64,000 nucleotides of DNA from JADLCB01 sp964398315 (lineage in GTDB: Bacteria > Planctomycetota > Phycisphaerae > Tepidisphaerales > Tepidisphaeraceae): assembly GCA_964398315.1 (NCBI GenBank), contig CAYNMV010000013.1:10629-74628 (forward strand), given 5' to 3'. The translations under genes and the position numbers were made by a program. Of the stretch, positions 23,801 to 31,960 are shown piece by piece. The stretch's first letter is position 1. The number at the start of each line of letters is the position of its first letter. Below the pieces are notes generated by a model, which had not been told where the DNA came from, did not search any database, and saw only the letters and a program-made list of their open reading frames with translations.

Positions 23801-25039
23801 GTTGGAGCGCGGCAGTTCGATCTGCACCATCGGCTGCTGATCGGGGCGCACGATCCACTGGAATTCCTCCAGCGCCGAGTTTTCAAACCCATCCACATCC
23901 CGCGCCTTGATATGGAACTGGAGCGACTGGCTCACCTTCGCCTGGCCAATGGCGATGTTGCCTTCGCCGGCGGCCCAGGTCATCGACGGCGGCGCGTTGT
24001 CGCCAATCGGCAGGAGCTGGATCGGGGTCTGCCGGTCCAGCGGCTTGTTGAAGTGAACATGCAGCGCCACCTGCGAGCCGAGGGTCATGACCGCCGGGCC
24101 GGCACTGAGGTCAAAGCGGCTGGGGCGCTGCTGGGCATACGGCGGCGGCGTGATGACCGCCTCCACCCGCTGGATCTGCAGGCGCGGCACGATGGTGATG
24201 GGCTGAAGCGGCACGCGATCATCGCCGGCCTCAATCCACACCTTGAGCCGTCCCTGGTCGGCGGCGGCATCGATACGGGCATCGAGCGAGGCGGTGTATT
24301 GCCCATCCGGGCCGCGGGTCATCAGCTCCTTGTGAATTGATCCATCATCGTACTGGTAGAAAATCGTCGCCTTGGCCGAGGGCTTGTCTCCCTTGGCCAG
24401 ATGCATCCGAACGGGAATGCGATGCCCCACCGGCACGCGGGCGGGAACTTCGCCAATCAGCTCAATGGCCGTCTTTTTCGGCCAGGCCGCGCCACCGAAA
24501 GGGGCGAACAGCCGCGCCATCGCGGTATCGCGATACACCGCCGGCAGCAACATCGAGAGGATGATCAGCAGCACCACCGCCCCGGCGCCCATGGCGGTGG
24601 AGTACCAGACCGGCCGATAGACCAGCGCCTGGTTCAGATCCACCTCGCCGGCGAGGTTGGCGGTTTCGCGGATAACGCGCTGTTTCATCACCTCTGAGCC
24701 GGGTGTGCCCTGCTCGAGGAAATCCACCGTGCTGCGCAGGCGGTCATCGAAGATCGGGAAAGCCCGTTCCATGCGCGAGGCCACATCGCGCAGGGTGAAA
24801 CGCGCCGTGAGCGGACGCACGACGAAACGCACCGCCACCCACCCCAGCGCCACCGCCGCCGCCAGCAGCAGAACCACGCGCGGCCCGCTGGGCAGGTTCA
24901 GGATGTAATCCAGCAGCGTCAGCGCCAGAAGCAGTCCAACGGCGGCAGCGATCACGATGCCCGTGCCGTAGATCAGGCTCATCAGGCGGATCTTGCGCCG
25001 CAGATCCTGCAAGGTATCGAGTAAGCGAGTTGGCGGCAT
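20849..25039 (-). CDS. Giant DUF4175-like membrane protein with coiled coils
   Basis: A 1396-residue protein. The N-terminus has two membrane helices (about 22-45 and 53-73) and a third near 140-160 (GAGAVVLLIILSMLLPAVY). Beta-rich extracytoplasmic segments follow, with VDGFENSALEEFQW and the repeated phrase type EDDYGIRSLKLIVER. From about 550 to 1150 it is almost pure coiled coil, rich in Q, E, K and A. The C-terminal part has a Gly-rich linker, an acidic segment EEATEEDIDIDELTQQLLTG, and a glutamine-rich tract. The DUF4175 assignment comes from size, topology and the ITP-x-YAxxxP region (VEAVITPPPYAQQRPSRF). The start at 25039 has GGGAG upstream. Function unknown; an envelope scaffold is plausible. 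Confidence 0.75.
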   Translation of the reverse strand: MPPTRLLDTLQDLRRKIRLMSLIYGTGIVIAAAVGLLLALTLLDYILNLPSGPRVVLLLAAAVALGWVAVRFVVRPLTARFTLRDVASRMERAFPIFDDRLRSTVDFLEQGTPGSEVMKQRVIRETANLAGEVDLNQALVYRPVWYSTAMGAGAVVLLIILSMLLPAVYRDTAMARLFAPFGGAAWPKKTAIELIGEVPARVPVGHRIPVRMHLAKGDKPSAKATIFYQYDDGSIHKELMTRGPDGQYTASLDARIDAAADQGRLKVWIEAGDDRVPLQPITIVPRLQIQRVEAVITPPPYAQQRPSRFDLSAGPAVMTLGSQVALHVHFNKPLDRQTPIQLLPIGDNAPPSMTWAAGEGNIAIGQAKVSQSLQFHIKARDVDGFENSALEEFQWIVRPDQQPMVQIELPRSNQENTPQAVVPLQAVTEDDYGIRSLKLIVERLGDKQRWEIDLVANASPVEGVLWNRIDSPGDRLRHRMNWQWELQQLDGADLKSGDVLEYHLLAQDNYELDGQFHAPVPSGKLRITIISQQELTTQIANQLLTEKQRITELKKVQDSTRAETMQLAERTRDNDAMDAADQRTAERLANQQSTAAAQTKQTAQSLNELQQRMDNNRSEAADLKQMARDVEALLNRTAENPMKEAANAINSARQQPDDAEQRNQRLDNATENQRQASEQLSTALRQMAHIGSLETTIQEVAQIIKEQQRIAAESREVSNRNLGKRPEQMSPEDRKKLEDLAREQGALAERSQKAIDKMKEDAKAMEKSDPSTAETMKQSAQTGEQQAVPSRQQQAQQAMSQNQQSQASANQKAAELGLQMMLDKLREAERRKLEELARKLAEMEQLVAELIRRQAGHNLDNLGLQGGQVLAELDSAVRDALINQSQRDKEHPTPAGMTLANLGSGQEQTERNTRDIARRADEMQDGAQIAAHLVAAAGHMEGAIVHLRAKKLPEAYDPRQVDALARLEDAAQLVRKQKEEAEQELENKKKETIREKYVEIRNRQEAEINQPTAATEAKRNADGQLPRLEEVKLKADLAARQAELAGQIEALEADLSALRSIVYIWANKDIATAMNGVKDDLANARSGQPTQAEQARIIEQLDAMIKHLEVKPPDPERFANRPGGGGGGGGQGGGGPTLPGEAELKLLRSLQEAINNTTKKLDAAEQKDEPALVALGDRQGELRNLLDQLLQSSSQGRVKLGPEPDNRDALPEEATEEDIDIDELTQQLLTGELNDESVNKDVNVIGDRMARSRQRLALNHDPGKVTQKIQERILINLDDLIEAARQQQQQQQSSMAQGQQQQQQRPSEQQARGTEQSNQRSQSTEAAQQSTVPGQAQVPTQPDLPLDDIRDSIIKIAPRLRGEAIIEGNAEQPIEKYKGLTDDYFRGVATKAAEGQ

Positions 25040-25405
25040 GAATCGTCTCCCGGCGGTGATGACAGGCGGGCGCAAAAAAGCGTCCCCAATGAATGGACGC
25101 CGCCACACCCGCTGCGGTTTCCGCTGTCTTTATTATTATGCAGGCGGCGGCATGAAGTCGCAGCCCGCCAGCAGATGATAAAATATTGCGGCAGCGGGAT
25201 CACAGGCGGATATCCTTTATCAGTCCGGTCGCCCGGCCTTCTGGGATAGAATCAGGATGGGTTCGTGGAGCCGGTGAGCACGTTCGCTGGCCCCAGGGCA
25301 TGCGAGCCCCCCCCCAGCAGTCTGGGGAATGGGCCATGCAGTGGCTGAATAAGAAAGAATGATGCAATGCATACAACACCTGCGCCTGGCGGCTGTGGAC
25401 CGTGG
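25040..25405. other. Divergent intergenic region between DUF4175-like gene and TraB-like gene
   Basis: These 366 bases include AT-rich patches (TTTATTATTATG near 25128 and GATAAAATATT near 25175) that probably hold promoters for one or both flanking genes, and a run of nine C at 25307-25315. No gene is supported. Confidence 0.5.
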
Positions 25406-26296
25406 ATGAAGATTGTGCTGGCCGTGCTGATCTGGATGACGTCCCCCGCACTGGGCGACACTCCGGAAACGAGCGAATCACCACAATCGACTGACTCTGC
25501 CCGGTTCCTGCGTCTGGTTGAGGACAAAACCGGCCATGCGAAGCTGGAAGCGGCGATCGTGACCTTCCAGCGCGGGGATGTGACAGTAGACCTGGTGTCG
25601 GCGATCCATGTTGCCGAACATTCCTATTACGACGACCTCAACCGCAGGTTCGCCCAATATGAAACTGTTTTATATGAAATGGTGAAACCCAAGGGGATGA
25701 AGCCCCTGTCGCCCGAGCAGATGGCCCAAGCCAATCGCGGCGGGATCAGCGTCCTTCACCGGATCATGCAGCGGGCCACCCAACTGGCGTTTCAGATGGA
25801 TGTGGTGGATTACACCCCCGCCCATTTTGTCCATGCCGACCTGGATTGGGCGACCTTCGCCGAGGCCATGCAGCAGAGCAATGAATTGACAGGCATCCTG
25901 CTGCGCAGCTATGCCTCGGCCGCCGCTGGCGAGCAGACCAGCAGCGTGCGCCCGGAGGTACTGATGGGCCAGTTTCTGCTGGCGATGAGCGACCCGGCCG
26001 AGGCTCGTGCGCTTAAATACATGCTGGCACAGGAGTTCTCGGATATCGAGAAATCGACCCAGGCATTGCAGGGGCCGGATGGCGGGGTCTTGCTCGGCCG
26101 GCGGAATCAGGCGGCGATCGAGGCGCTGCAAACGGTGCTCGAACAGGGTAAGAAGCGGATAGCCCTTTTTTATGGCGCGGCCCATATGCCCGATCTGGGC
26201 CAGCGCCTGAAGGCGATTGGCTTCGAGCCAAAGGAGACAAAGTGGCTGACCGCATGGGACATCCCCGCCGCGCCCACGACCCAGCCCGCTCAATAG
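25406..26296 (+). CDS. Secreted TraB/GumN-like protein
   Basis: A 296-residue protein of the TraB/PrgY/GumN (ChaN-like, EreA-like) superfamily. The two conserved histidine motifs are visible as SAIHVAEHSYYDDLNRRF near the N-terminus and FYGAAHMPDLGQRLKAIGF near the C-terminus; related proteins are thought to be metal-dependent peptidases or haem-binding proteins. VLYEMVKPKGMKP carries the conserved acidic residue. A signal peptide (KIVLAVLIWMTSPALGD) shows it is exported, and the C-terminus ends in a PTTQPAQ linker typical of secreted proteins here. The start at 25406 fits the signal peptide; an in-frame ATG at 25367 is the alternative. Substrate unknown. Confidence 0.72.
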   Translation: MKIVLAVLIWMTSPALGDTPETSESPQSTDSARFLRLVEDKTGHAKLEAAIVTFQRGDVTVDLVSAIHVAEHSYYDDLNRRFAQYETVLYEMVKPKGMKPLSPEQMAQANRGGISVLHRIMQRATQLAFQMDVVDYTPAHFVHADLDWATFAEAMQQSNELTGILLRSYASAAAGEQTSSVRPEVLMGQFLLAMSDPAEARALKYMLAQEFSDIEKSTQALQGPDGGVLLGRRNQAAIEALQTVLEQGKKRIALFYGAAHMPDLGQRLKAIGFEPKETKWLTAWDIPAAPTTQPAQ

Positions 26297-26629
26297 CGCC
26301 GTACCCAGGGGCGTAAGGCCGGCTGGCGCGCTGCTTGGATGTGTACCGCTGGATTGGCCGAGGGCCCGCACTGGCGGATGCAGACCAACCGCTCACTCCG
26401 CCAGGTTTGCCGCGCGGTGCGATGCAGGGGCGCGGATGGCCGGGCAACCAGGATGGGAAACCGCCCTTCACCCGGGCGCAGGGCCATACCTGGCGTGTTA
26501 TCGGCGGATGAACTGCCTGTTGACACCGTGGCGATCGCCGATAATCCTTTGTGAGGTCAGATCCTTTCTCTACTTGGTTCGGCGCATTCACGACTCGGCC
26601 TCTCGTTGTGGTGTGCCTTGGGACAGGCC
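26297..26629. other. Intergenic region upstream of the phosphotransferase
   Basis: No gene is supported here. The region holds the inverted repeat of TTATCGGCG/CGCCGATAA and the candidate promoter listed separately. Confidence 0.5.
26498..26547 (+). promoter_or_regulatory. Candidate promoter with a GCCGATAA inverted repeat
   Basis: TTATCGGCG (26498-26506) and CGCCGATAA (26536-26544) form a perfect 9-bp inverted repeat with a 29-bp spacer. Between them lies TTGACA (26520-26525), 16 bases before TAATCC (26542-26547), a fair sigma-70 pair. It is about 85 bases upstream of the phosphotransferase start. The dyad could be an operator or two outward-facing promoter elements. Confidence 0.4.
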
Positions 26630-27775
26630 ATGCAAATCGGTGCGACATCCAGCACAACCACAGGCGCCAGCTCAGGCCCCAGCACCATGAGCGCTGCCAG
26701 CCCCGGTACCGGGGTTACTGCCGGCACCGGCGGACCGTCCGGTCGCACCCCCGCCGAGCGCACGCGTGAGCGCCTCGCTGCGGAAGAGCTGGCCATCGTG
26801 CTGTCGCACTACGACATCGGCGTGATTGAGTCGATCGTCGAGTACCCCCGCGGCTCGCGCAAAGCCCCCAAGCTGCTGATCACCAGCGAACAGGGCAAGT
26901 TCCTGCTAAAGCGGCGGGCGCGCGGCAAGGATGATCCGTTCAAGGTCGCCTTCGCTCATGCCATCCAGCTCTACCTGGCCAGCAAGCAGTTCCCCCTGCC
27001 GCACCTGATCGGCACGCGCAAGGACAACAACTCGATGTTGCAGTGGCGCGGGTCGGTGTACGAGTTGTTCGAGTACATTCCCGGCCAAGGCTACCCGCAG
27101 ACGCTCGAATCGACCTTCGACAGCGGGCGGGTGCTGTCGCTGTATCACAAGCTGTTGCTTGATTTCCAGAGCGAGTGGACGCCCCCCAGCGGCTCCTACC
27201 ACGCTGCGCCGGCGGTGGAACAGGGGATGCGCGCGATCGAGCAGCAGGTGCGGCCCGAGAGCGAGATCGGCAAGGTCCTGGATTACCTGCACAAGAGCTA
27301 CACCCACGCCGCCGAAACCGCCGATGCTGAAGGGCTGAGCGAATGGCCGCGGCAGATCGTGCATGCCGACTGGCACGCGGGGAACATGCTCTTCCGCGAC
27401 AACCGGGTTGTGGCGGTGATCGACTACGATGCCGCCCGCCTGCTGCCGCGCGTGCTCGACATCGCCAACGGCGCGCTGCAGTTTTCGATCATGGGGGGCG
27501 ATGAGGATGTGAGCAAATGGCCTGAATATCTCGATGAAAGCCGCTTCAAACGGTTTCTGCGAGGCTATGATGAGGTCATGCTGCTGAGCCAGGCCGAGGT
27601 GCGCACGCTGCCCTGGCTGATGATTGAGGCGCTGATCGCCGAGGCGGTGTTTCCCATTGCCGCCACCGGCTCCTTTGGCCGCCTGGAGGGCAACGCCTTC
27701 CTGCTGATGGTGCAGCGCAAGGTCCACTGGATGCAGAAAAACGCCGAGCACCTGATCGAATTGGCCGAAGCCTGA
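26630..27775 (+). CDS. Aminoglycoside phosphotransferase-family kinase (CotS-like)
   Basis: A 381-residue kinase-fold protein. After a Ser/Thr/Gly-rich, probably disordered N-terminus of about 45 residues, the fold has the phosphate-anchoring FLLKRRARG, a hinge ELFEYIPGQGYPQ, the catalytic loop IVHADWHAGNMLFRDN (Asp247, Asn252) and the metal-binding VAVIDYDAAR (Asp265, Asp267). These are the APH/choline-kinase motifs; the central region resembles CotS/homoserine-kinase-like members. The substrate is probably a small hydroxylated metabolite and not an antibiotic, since no resistance context exists. The start at 26630 (MQIGATSS) or 26606 is not decided by a ribosome binding site. Stands alone on the plus strand. 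Confidence 0.72.
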   Translation: MQIGATSSTTTGASSGPSTMSAASPGTGVTAGTGGPSGRTPAERTRERLAAEELAIVLSHYDIGVIESIVEYPRGSRKAPKLLITSEQGKFLLKRRARGKDDPFKVAFAHAIQLYLASKQFPLPHLIGTRKDNNSMLQWRGSVYELFEYIPGQGYPQTLESTFDSGRVLSLYHKLLLDFQSEWTPPSGSYHAAPAVEQGMRAIEQQVRPESEIGKVLDYLHKSYTHAAETADAEGLSEWPRQIVHADWHAGNMLFRDNRVVAVIDYDAARLLPRVLDIANGALQFSIMGGDEDVSKWPEYLDESRFKRFLRGYDEVMLLSQAEVRTLPWLMIEALIAEAVFPIAATGSFGRLEGNAFLLMVQRKVHWMQKNAEHLIELAEA

Positions 27776-27954
27776 AACCCGCCCGCACGTTTGCGCGTCC
27801 TATAGTTCCGGTGGAACGTGAATCGCCCTGAAGCCGCGATGGGGGCATCGGGTGGCAGGTGCATGCACAGCAGGGAACGTGTTGTGCCCGGCATGCAGCG
27901 ATCACCCCAGCCGGCCCCGATCGCCCTCGCAGCGGCACTGCCCCGGAGATGTTC

Positions 27955-28668
27955 ATGAAACCCGCCCTGCTCACCGCGATCCTGATCAGTGCGATCGTCT
28001 CATGGACCTTCGCCCAGACCCCCACCACCCAGCCGACCGAGACGAACCAGCGCCTGCAACGGCTGTTCGATGACCTGGCCCATAAGGATGCCGACGTGCG
28101 CGAGCGGGCACGCATCGAGTTGATGGGGCTGGATCGGGTGGAGCTCGCCCTGCTGCGCCAGGTGGTGGAGCGCAGCCGTCCGCTGCTGCCGGCCCAGGCG
28201 CTGGGGCTGCGGGAGATCGTCATGCAGGCCTACCTCGCCGCCGACCCCTACCCCGGCGACAACAACACCGGCTTCCTTGGCGTGCAACTGGGCAATGTCT
28301 CTATGGAAGAAGGTGAAGACGGCCAGTCCGAAGGTGTCCTCATCACTGGCCGTATCATTGGCTTTGCCGGCTATCGCATGCTTCACACCGGCGACATTGT
28401 GCTGCGGGTGATGCAACATCCCAACGCCGTCCTGCGCAGCCACGCTCACCTGGCCACCCTGATCCGCACCTTCCCGGCCGGCGCTGTCGTTCGCCTGGAG
28501 GTCCTGCGCCAGGGCCAGGTGATCCAGGTTCCCCTCCGCCTCGACGCCCGGCCACTGGAGTTGCAGGAGGCGATGGACCTGGACAACTTCCAGTGGCGCC
28601 GAAATGAGCGCTTCCACCACTACTGGAACCGCACTTTCGCCCCGCTGCTGGCCGAAGAGGTGTCGTGA
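27955..28668 (+). CDS. Exported PDZ-domain protein
   Basis: A 237-residue protein. The signal peptide MKPALLTAILISAIVSWTFA is followed by the linker QTPTTQPTETNQ and a helical segment with RLFDDLAHKDADVRERARIE, which resembles a HEAT-like helix pair. From about residue 95 a PDZ domain is visible: FLGVQLGNVSMEEGEDGQSE and RIIGFAGYRMLHTGDIVLRV, then AVVRLEVLRQGQVIQVPLRL. There is no protease domain. The start at 27955 is set by GGAG six bases upstream; the ATG at 27949 is too close to it. It may bind C-termini of envelope proteins. Convergent with the VIT/vWA operon. Confidence 0.72.
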   Translation: MKPALLTAILISAIVSWTFAQTPTTQPTETNQRLQRLFDDLAHKDADVRERARIELMGLDRVELALLRQVVERSRPLLPAQALGLREIVMQAYLAADPYPGDNNTGFLGVQLGNVSMEEGEDGQSEGVLITGRIIGFAGYRMLHTGDIVLRVMQHPNAVLRSHAHLATLIRTFPAGAVVRLEVLRQGQVIQVPLRLDARPLELQEAMDLDNFQWRRNERFHHYWNRTFAPLLAEEVS

Positions 28669-28750
28669 GGGCAGGCGACTGAAAGATGCACGCGGGCAGC
28701 TTTTCAGCCTTCATCTTTCTGACGTCAGGCTGCTTGCTTCTTTCTCCGCA

Positions 28751-30901
28751 TCACTGCGTCTCCTCGACCGTGGTTTCGTAGCGCACGCCATCGGGCATAG
28801 GGACAGGCACGGCGATAGTGGTGCCGTGCGTGCCTGCGGTGCGGCGAGAGGCATCGACCGCAACGAACGATGTGTAGGCGCTGACCAGGTTATGCGCCAG
28901 TGCGACCTGGCAGATCTCCGCAGGCAGGTCGGGATTGGCCTCGTAGGTGGCGCGATCAGACAGGTCGGCTATTTTTGCCCGCGCCCACACGGAGCGGATG
29001 CCGTTGTGGGCAGCCGCCTGCTCCAGGCGCAGCGGCAGGCGCATCTCGTGCGGCTGGTTGCCGATTTTTCCACGGACGATAATCTCCTGCACCGCGCCCG
29101 AACCGCTATAGCGCCCCGTGAGGACCACCGGACGGCCGACAAACAGATCAGGCGTACGGCGCGGGTAAACCTCCTGCACATCCAGGCCATTCCAGTCGAT
29201 CTCGATGTCTGTCATCGCCGGGTGGGCAATGCGGTCAAAGAACGGCCGCATCACATCCTCGGCGCGGTCCTGCAATCCCAGGTAGGCAACCGCACCGTGG
29301 CCGAACCTGGCCATGTGGTCCATCAAAAAGCGGTTGGGCGAGGAGCCGACCCCGAAGCTGAAGATCCGGCTGGGCCCACGCAGGTTATGGATCTCGCGCA
29401 GGATCTCGGCCTCGTTTCCGATGTACCCATCGGTCAGGAAGCAGACGAAGCGCAGGCGGTTCCCATCATGCGGGTGATTGAGCGCAGCGCGGATCCCTTC
29501 GATCATCATCGTGCCGCCGCCGGCCCGGGTGTCATCAATGTAGCGCAAAGCTGCGCGGATGTTGCTGGCGGTGGCGGGCCTGGGGGCTGAGAAAAGGGTC
29601 TCGGCCGATCCGGCAAAGCGTACCACCTGGAACGTGTCATCCGCCCGCATGTTCTGAAGGGCATAGCGGATGGCGGCCTTGCTCTGTTCCATGGGCCGGC
29701 CGCTCATCGAGCCCGAGACATCCAGGGTGAAGAACAGTTCCAGCGGCTTGCGCGGCAGGTCATCGGTGGCCTGCGGCGGAAAGAGCATGATCGTGAAACA
29801 CCCCCCGCTGCCATCTGGATCGCGCTGGGCCATCATCGCGCTCTTGAGCTGCCGGCCGGCCACGCGATAGCGCAGCACGAAGTCCTTGTTGGGGATCGAG
29901 TCGGCCGCCGCCAGCTTCACCTGCGCCACGCCCGGCTCGGGCGTGACCAGTTCCACCTCGTGATTGCGGCTGTCGATCTCCTCGATGTTTACGCCAGCAT
30001 CAATTTGCAGTGACAACGCAATGTCATGGCCGCTGCGCTGGCCCGGCTTGAGGTACTGCACCTCGGTCGCCTGCCCCGAGCGCCCCGGCTGGCCGATACC
30101 CACCGCGCCGATGCCATCGGTGGATCCCGGCGGGTTGAAGCGCGGCCCGACCACCATCGGAAAGACAAACTCGTACCAACCATCCACATACGCCAGTGTG
30201 TGGAAGTACTTGATGTTGATGTCGATCTGCCTGCCCGGCTCGATGTTGGCCACGGACTGCGTGAAAATATTGGGCCGTTCCTGGGTCAGCAGGCTGGCAA
30301 CGTACCCGTGGCTGCGGGCTTCCTGGTAGATGCGCTGCGCCTCAGCGCGCTCACGGATGATCCCGCGGATCTGGCGCTCGCCGATGCTCATGATGAAATC
30401 GGTCACCGCCGAATCGGCCGGCAGCGGGAAGACATAAACCGCTTCGATCTTTTCCGGGTAGGGATTGTGGTACTGCTGGGTGACATCGACGGTTGCAACG
30501 TACCCGGCGATGCTGGCGCGCACATCTGTATGCTTGAGGGGGAAGCCCACCATCTCGCCGGTCTCATCGGGCCTGGCCAGCAGCGCCCCACTGCGCGGCA
30601 TCTCCTCCGAGGGCGCTGGCTGCGGCGGCGTGGCTTCGGGTTTCTGGATCACCCACAGTTCATCCACGCGCATCGGGTCGACGGCGACCGGTTGCGCAGT
30701 GCGTGTGCTGTCTGCACCGCTCATCCCCGGCCGCCCGAAGCCGAACGAACCGTTGGCGCTGGGCATCTGCGGGCCATAGGGTGCTTCCATGGAGCGGTAT
30801 GCCCATTCATGTGATCGGGTGTTGCAGCCAGCCATGCCCCACGCCACAGCCACCAGGCCGCAGGCGAGCATCAGGGCGGTTGAGATGAATCGGCGTTTCA
30901 T
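28751..30901 (-). CDS. VIT and von Willebrand factor A domain lipoprotein
   Basis: A 716-residue protein. A signal sequence with a lipoprotein-like end (WGMAGC, Cys26) is followed by a VIT domain (about 115-250; VDVTQQYHNPYPEKIEAVYV, FPLPADSAVTDFIM and ERAEAQRIYQEARSHGYVAS). Residues 388-560 form a vWA domain with an intact metal site: DVSGSMSG at 394-401 and FLTDGYIGNE. The C-terminal part is beta-rich. This is the inter-alpha-trypsin-like architecture of large bacterial surface proteins, where the MIDAS binds a ligand protein through a divalent metal. It is the last gene of the sigma-factor operon, with a 4-nt overlap to the preceding gene. Confidence 0.88.
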   Translation of the reverse strand: MKRRFISTALMLACGLVAVAWGMAGCNTRSHEWAYRSMEAPYGPQMPSANGSFGFGRPGMSGADSTRTAQPVAVDPMRVDELWVIQKPEATPPQPAPSEEMPRSGALLARPDETGEMVGFPLKHTDVRASIAGYVATVDVTQQYHNPYPEKIEAVYVFPLPADSAVTDFIMSIGERQIRGIIRERAEAQRIYQEARSHGYVASLLTQERPNIFTQSVANIEPGRQIDINIKYFHTLAYVDGWYEFVFPMVVGPRFNPPGSTDGIGAVGIGQPGRSGQATEVQYLKPGQRSGHDIALSLQIDAGVNIEEIDSRNHEVELVTPEPGVAQVKLAAADSIPNKDFVLRYRVAGRQLKSAMMAQRDPDGSGGCFTIMLFPPQATDDLPRKPLELFFTLDVSGSMSGRPMEQSKAAIRYALQNMRADDTFQVVRFAGSAETLFSAPRPATASNIRAALRYIDDTRAGGGTMMIEGIRAALNHPHDGNRLRFVCFLTDGYIGNEAEILREIHNLRGPSRIFSFGVGSSPNRFLMDHMARFGHGAVAYLGLQDRAEDVMRPFFDRIAHPAMTDIEIDWNGLDVQEVYPRRTPDLFVGRPVVLTGRYSGSGAVQEIIVRGKIGNQPHEMRLPLRLEQAAAHNGIRSVWARAKIADLSDRATYEANPDLPAEICQVALAHNLVSAYTSFVAVDASRRTAGTHGTTIAVPVPMPDGVRYETTVEETQ

Positions 30902-31401
30902 TGCTGGTCTCCTTCCCGCAGGCTTACCGCAGCCTCGATGGTCATCCCGTCGGCGTCGGCGGTGACAATGGCTTGCAGTTTGAAGCGCGGGGTTGTTGAC
31001 TCCTCGATCATCCAGTGCAGGCGGGCGATGCGCAGCGGTGATCCCTCCGCAGCGGGCAAGGCTGCGCTGGTGCTGAAGGCGGCCAGGATCACCCGATGAT
31101 GCTGCAGCGCCCGCGGGTCGTAGTACGGCGGCGCCTTGAAGGCGGCGTGCTCCCCCCCTTCCACGCCCACCAGCTTTGCCCCGTCGGCGATGACTTCCAC
31201 CTGGTAGGCAGCCAGTGCCGCCCCTTTCGGCTCAATCAGGACATCGGTGGTGATGAAGCGCACGCCCGGCTGGGTGGCTGGCGGCTGCGCCTGTGCCCGG
31301 GCATCTGCGGCCAGCGCAAAAACGCCGATCATCGCAACCAGCAGCACCCGGTTCATGCATGCGAAACGCCCGGGCCATGTTGGCCAGATTTGGCGATTCA
31401 T
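30898..31401 (-). CDS. Exported hypothetical protein in the VIT/vWA operon
   Basis: A 167-residue protein that I cannot assign to a named family. It has a signal peptide (NRVLLVAMIGVFALAADARA) followed by the linker QAQPPATQPGVRFITTDVLI. The mature part is beta-rich: AAYQVEVIADGAKLVGVEGG, PYYDPRALQHHRVILAAFST, RIARLHWMIE. The pattern resembles cohesin-like or carbohydrate-binding beta sandwiches, which would fit its neighbour with a dockerin, but this is speculative. The start at 31401 overlaps the upstream stop as ATGA; an internal Met at 31356 would give a tidier signal peptide. Its own stop overlaps the VIT/vWA start by 4 nt, so all three genes are coupled. Confidence 0.65.
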   Translation of the reverse strand: MNRQIWPTWPGRFACMNRVLLVAMIGVFALAADARAQAQPPATQPGVRFITTDVLIEPKGAALAAYQVEVIADGAKLVGVEGGEHAAFKAPPYYDPRALQHHRVILAAFSTSAALPAAEGSPLRIARLHWMIEESTTPRFKLQAIVTADADGMTIEAAVSLREGDQQ

Positions 31402-31826
31402 AGCGCCTCCAACCGGACGGCGGCCGCGGCCACCAGGTCAATATCCATCTGATCCACCTTGCCATCGCCGTTGAGGTCGTAGCGGTCGATGGGGGCTGTG
31501 CCCTCGCCCAGCCACCGGGCCAGCAGCAGCGCATCGCGCACATCCACCTGCCCATCGGCGTTGATATCATGCGGATCGACCAGGGCGAGGCCGGCAGGCC
31601 GCGGGATCGAGGCGCCCCACCACGCCCCCACCGCCACCAGCACCGAGGCCGCCGCCGCGATGCCGCCCATCAACCCCAGCCGCCAGCGCGAGCGCCTCAG
31701 GGCGGTGATCTGCCTGCCGCGACGGAGGATCGCCTCCTCCACCGCTGGCGGCACCTCACCCCGGCGCGGATACGCCCCCCTGAGCGCCTCTTTCAGCCGC
31801 GGCGGAATGTCGTCAAAGTCGTTCAT
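31398..31826 (-). CDS. Membrane protein with external dockerin; candidate anti-sigma factor
   Basis: A 142-residue protein. Residues 1-50 are basic and probably cytoplasmic (NDFDDIPPRLKEALRGAYPR and ITALRRSRWR), residues 52-72 form one membrane helix (LGLMGGIAAAASVLVAVGAW), and residues 85-142 are a dockerin type I domain with two calcium-loop repeats, DINADGQVDVRDALLLARWL and DLNGDGKVDQMDIDLVAAAA. Dockerins bind cohesins and calcium outside the cell. The gene lies next downstream of an ECF sigma factor on the same strand, the usual place of an anti-sigma factor, but no ZAS motif is visible, so that role is inferred. It overlaps the next gene by ATGA. Confidence 0.75.
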   Translation of the reverse strand: MNDFDDIPPRLKEALRGAYPRRGEVPPAVEEAILRRGRQITALRRSRWRLGLMGGIAAAASVLVAVGAWWGASIPRPAGLALVDPHDINADGQVDVRDALLLARWLGEGTAPIDRYDLNGDGKVDQMDIDLVAAAAVRLEAL

Positions 31827-31960
31827 GGGTCGTTCCTTTCAATGAAGGCCACCAACTGGCGGAAAGGTTCAAGGAAAATTGAGAAAGCCGGGCCTGAACG
31901 GTGAAAGCCGAAGTATGCATCACGCCATCGGACGACTTGTCCAGGGTTCAGCCTTCAGGC

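Noticed and set aside
20849..25039. CTG/CAG repeats as an intergenic microsatellite
   Set aside because: They lie inside the reading frame and encode the glutamine-rich segment of the DUF4175-like protein.
25307..25315. Run of nine C as a possible phase-variation tract
   Set aside because: It lies outside coding sequence, away from identifiable promoter elements, and a single tract is weak evidence.
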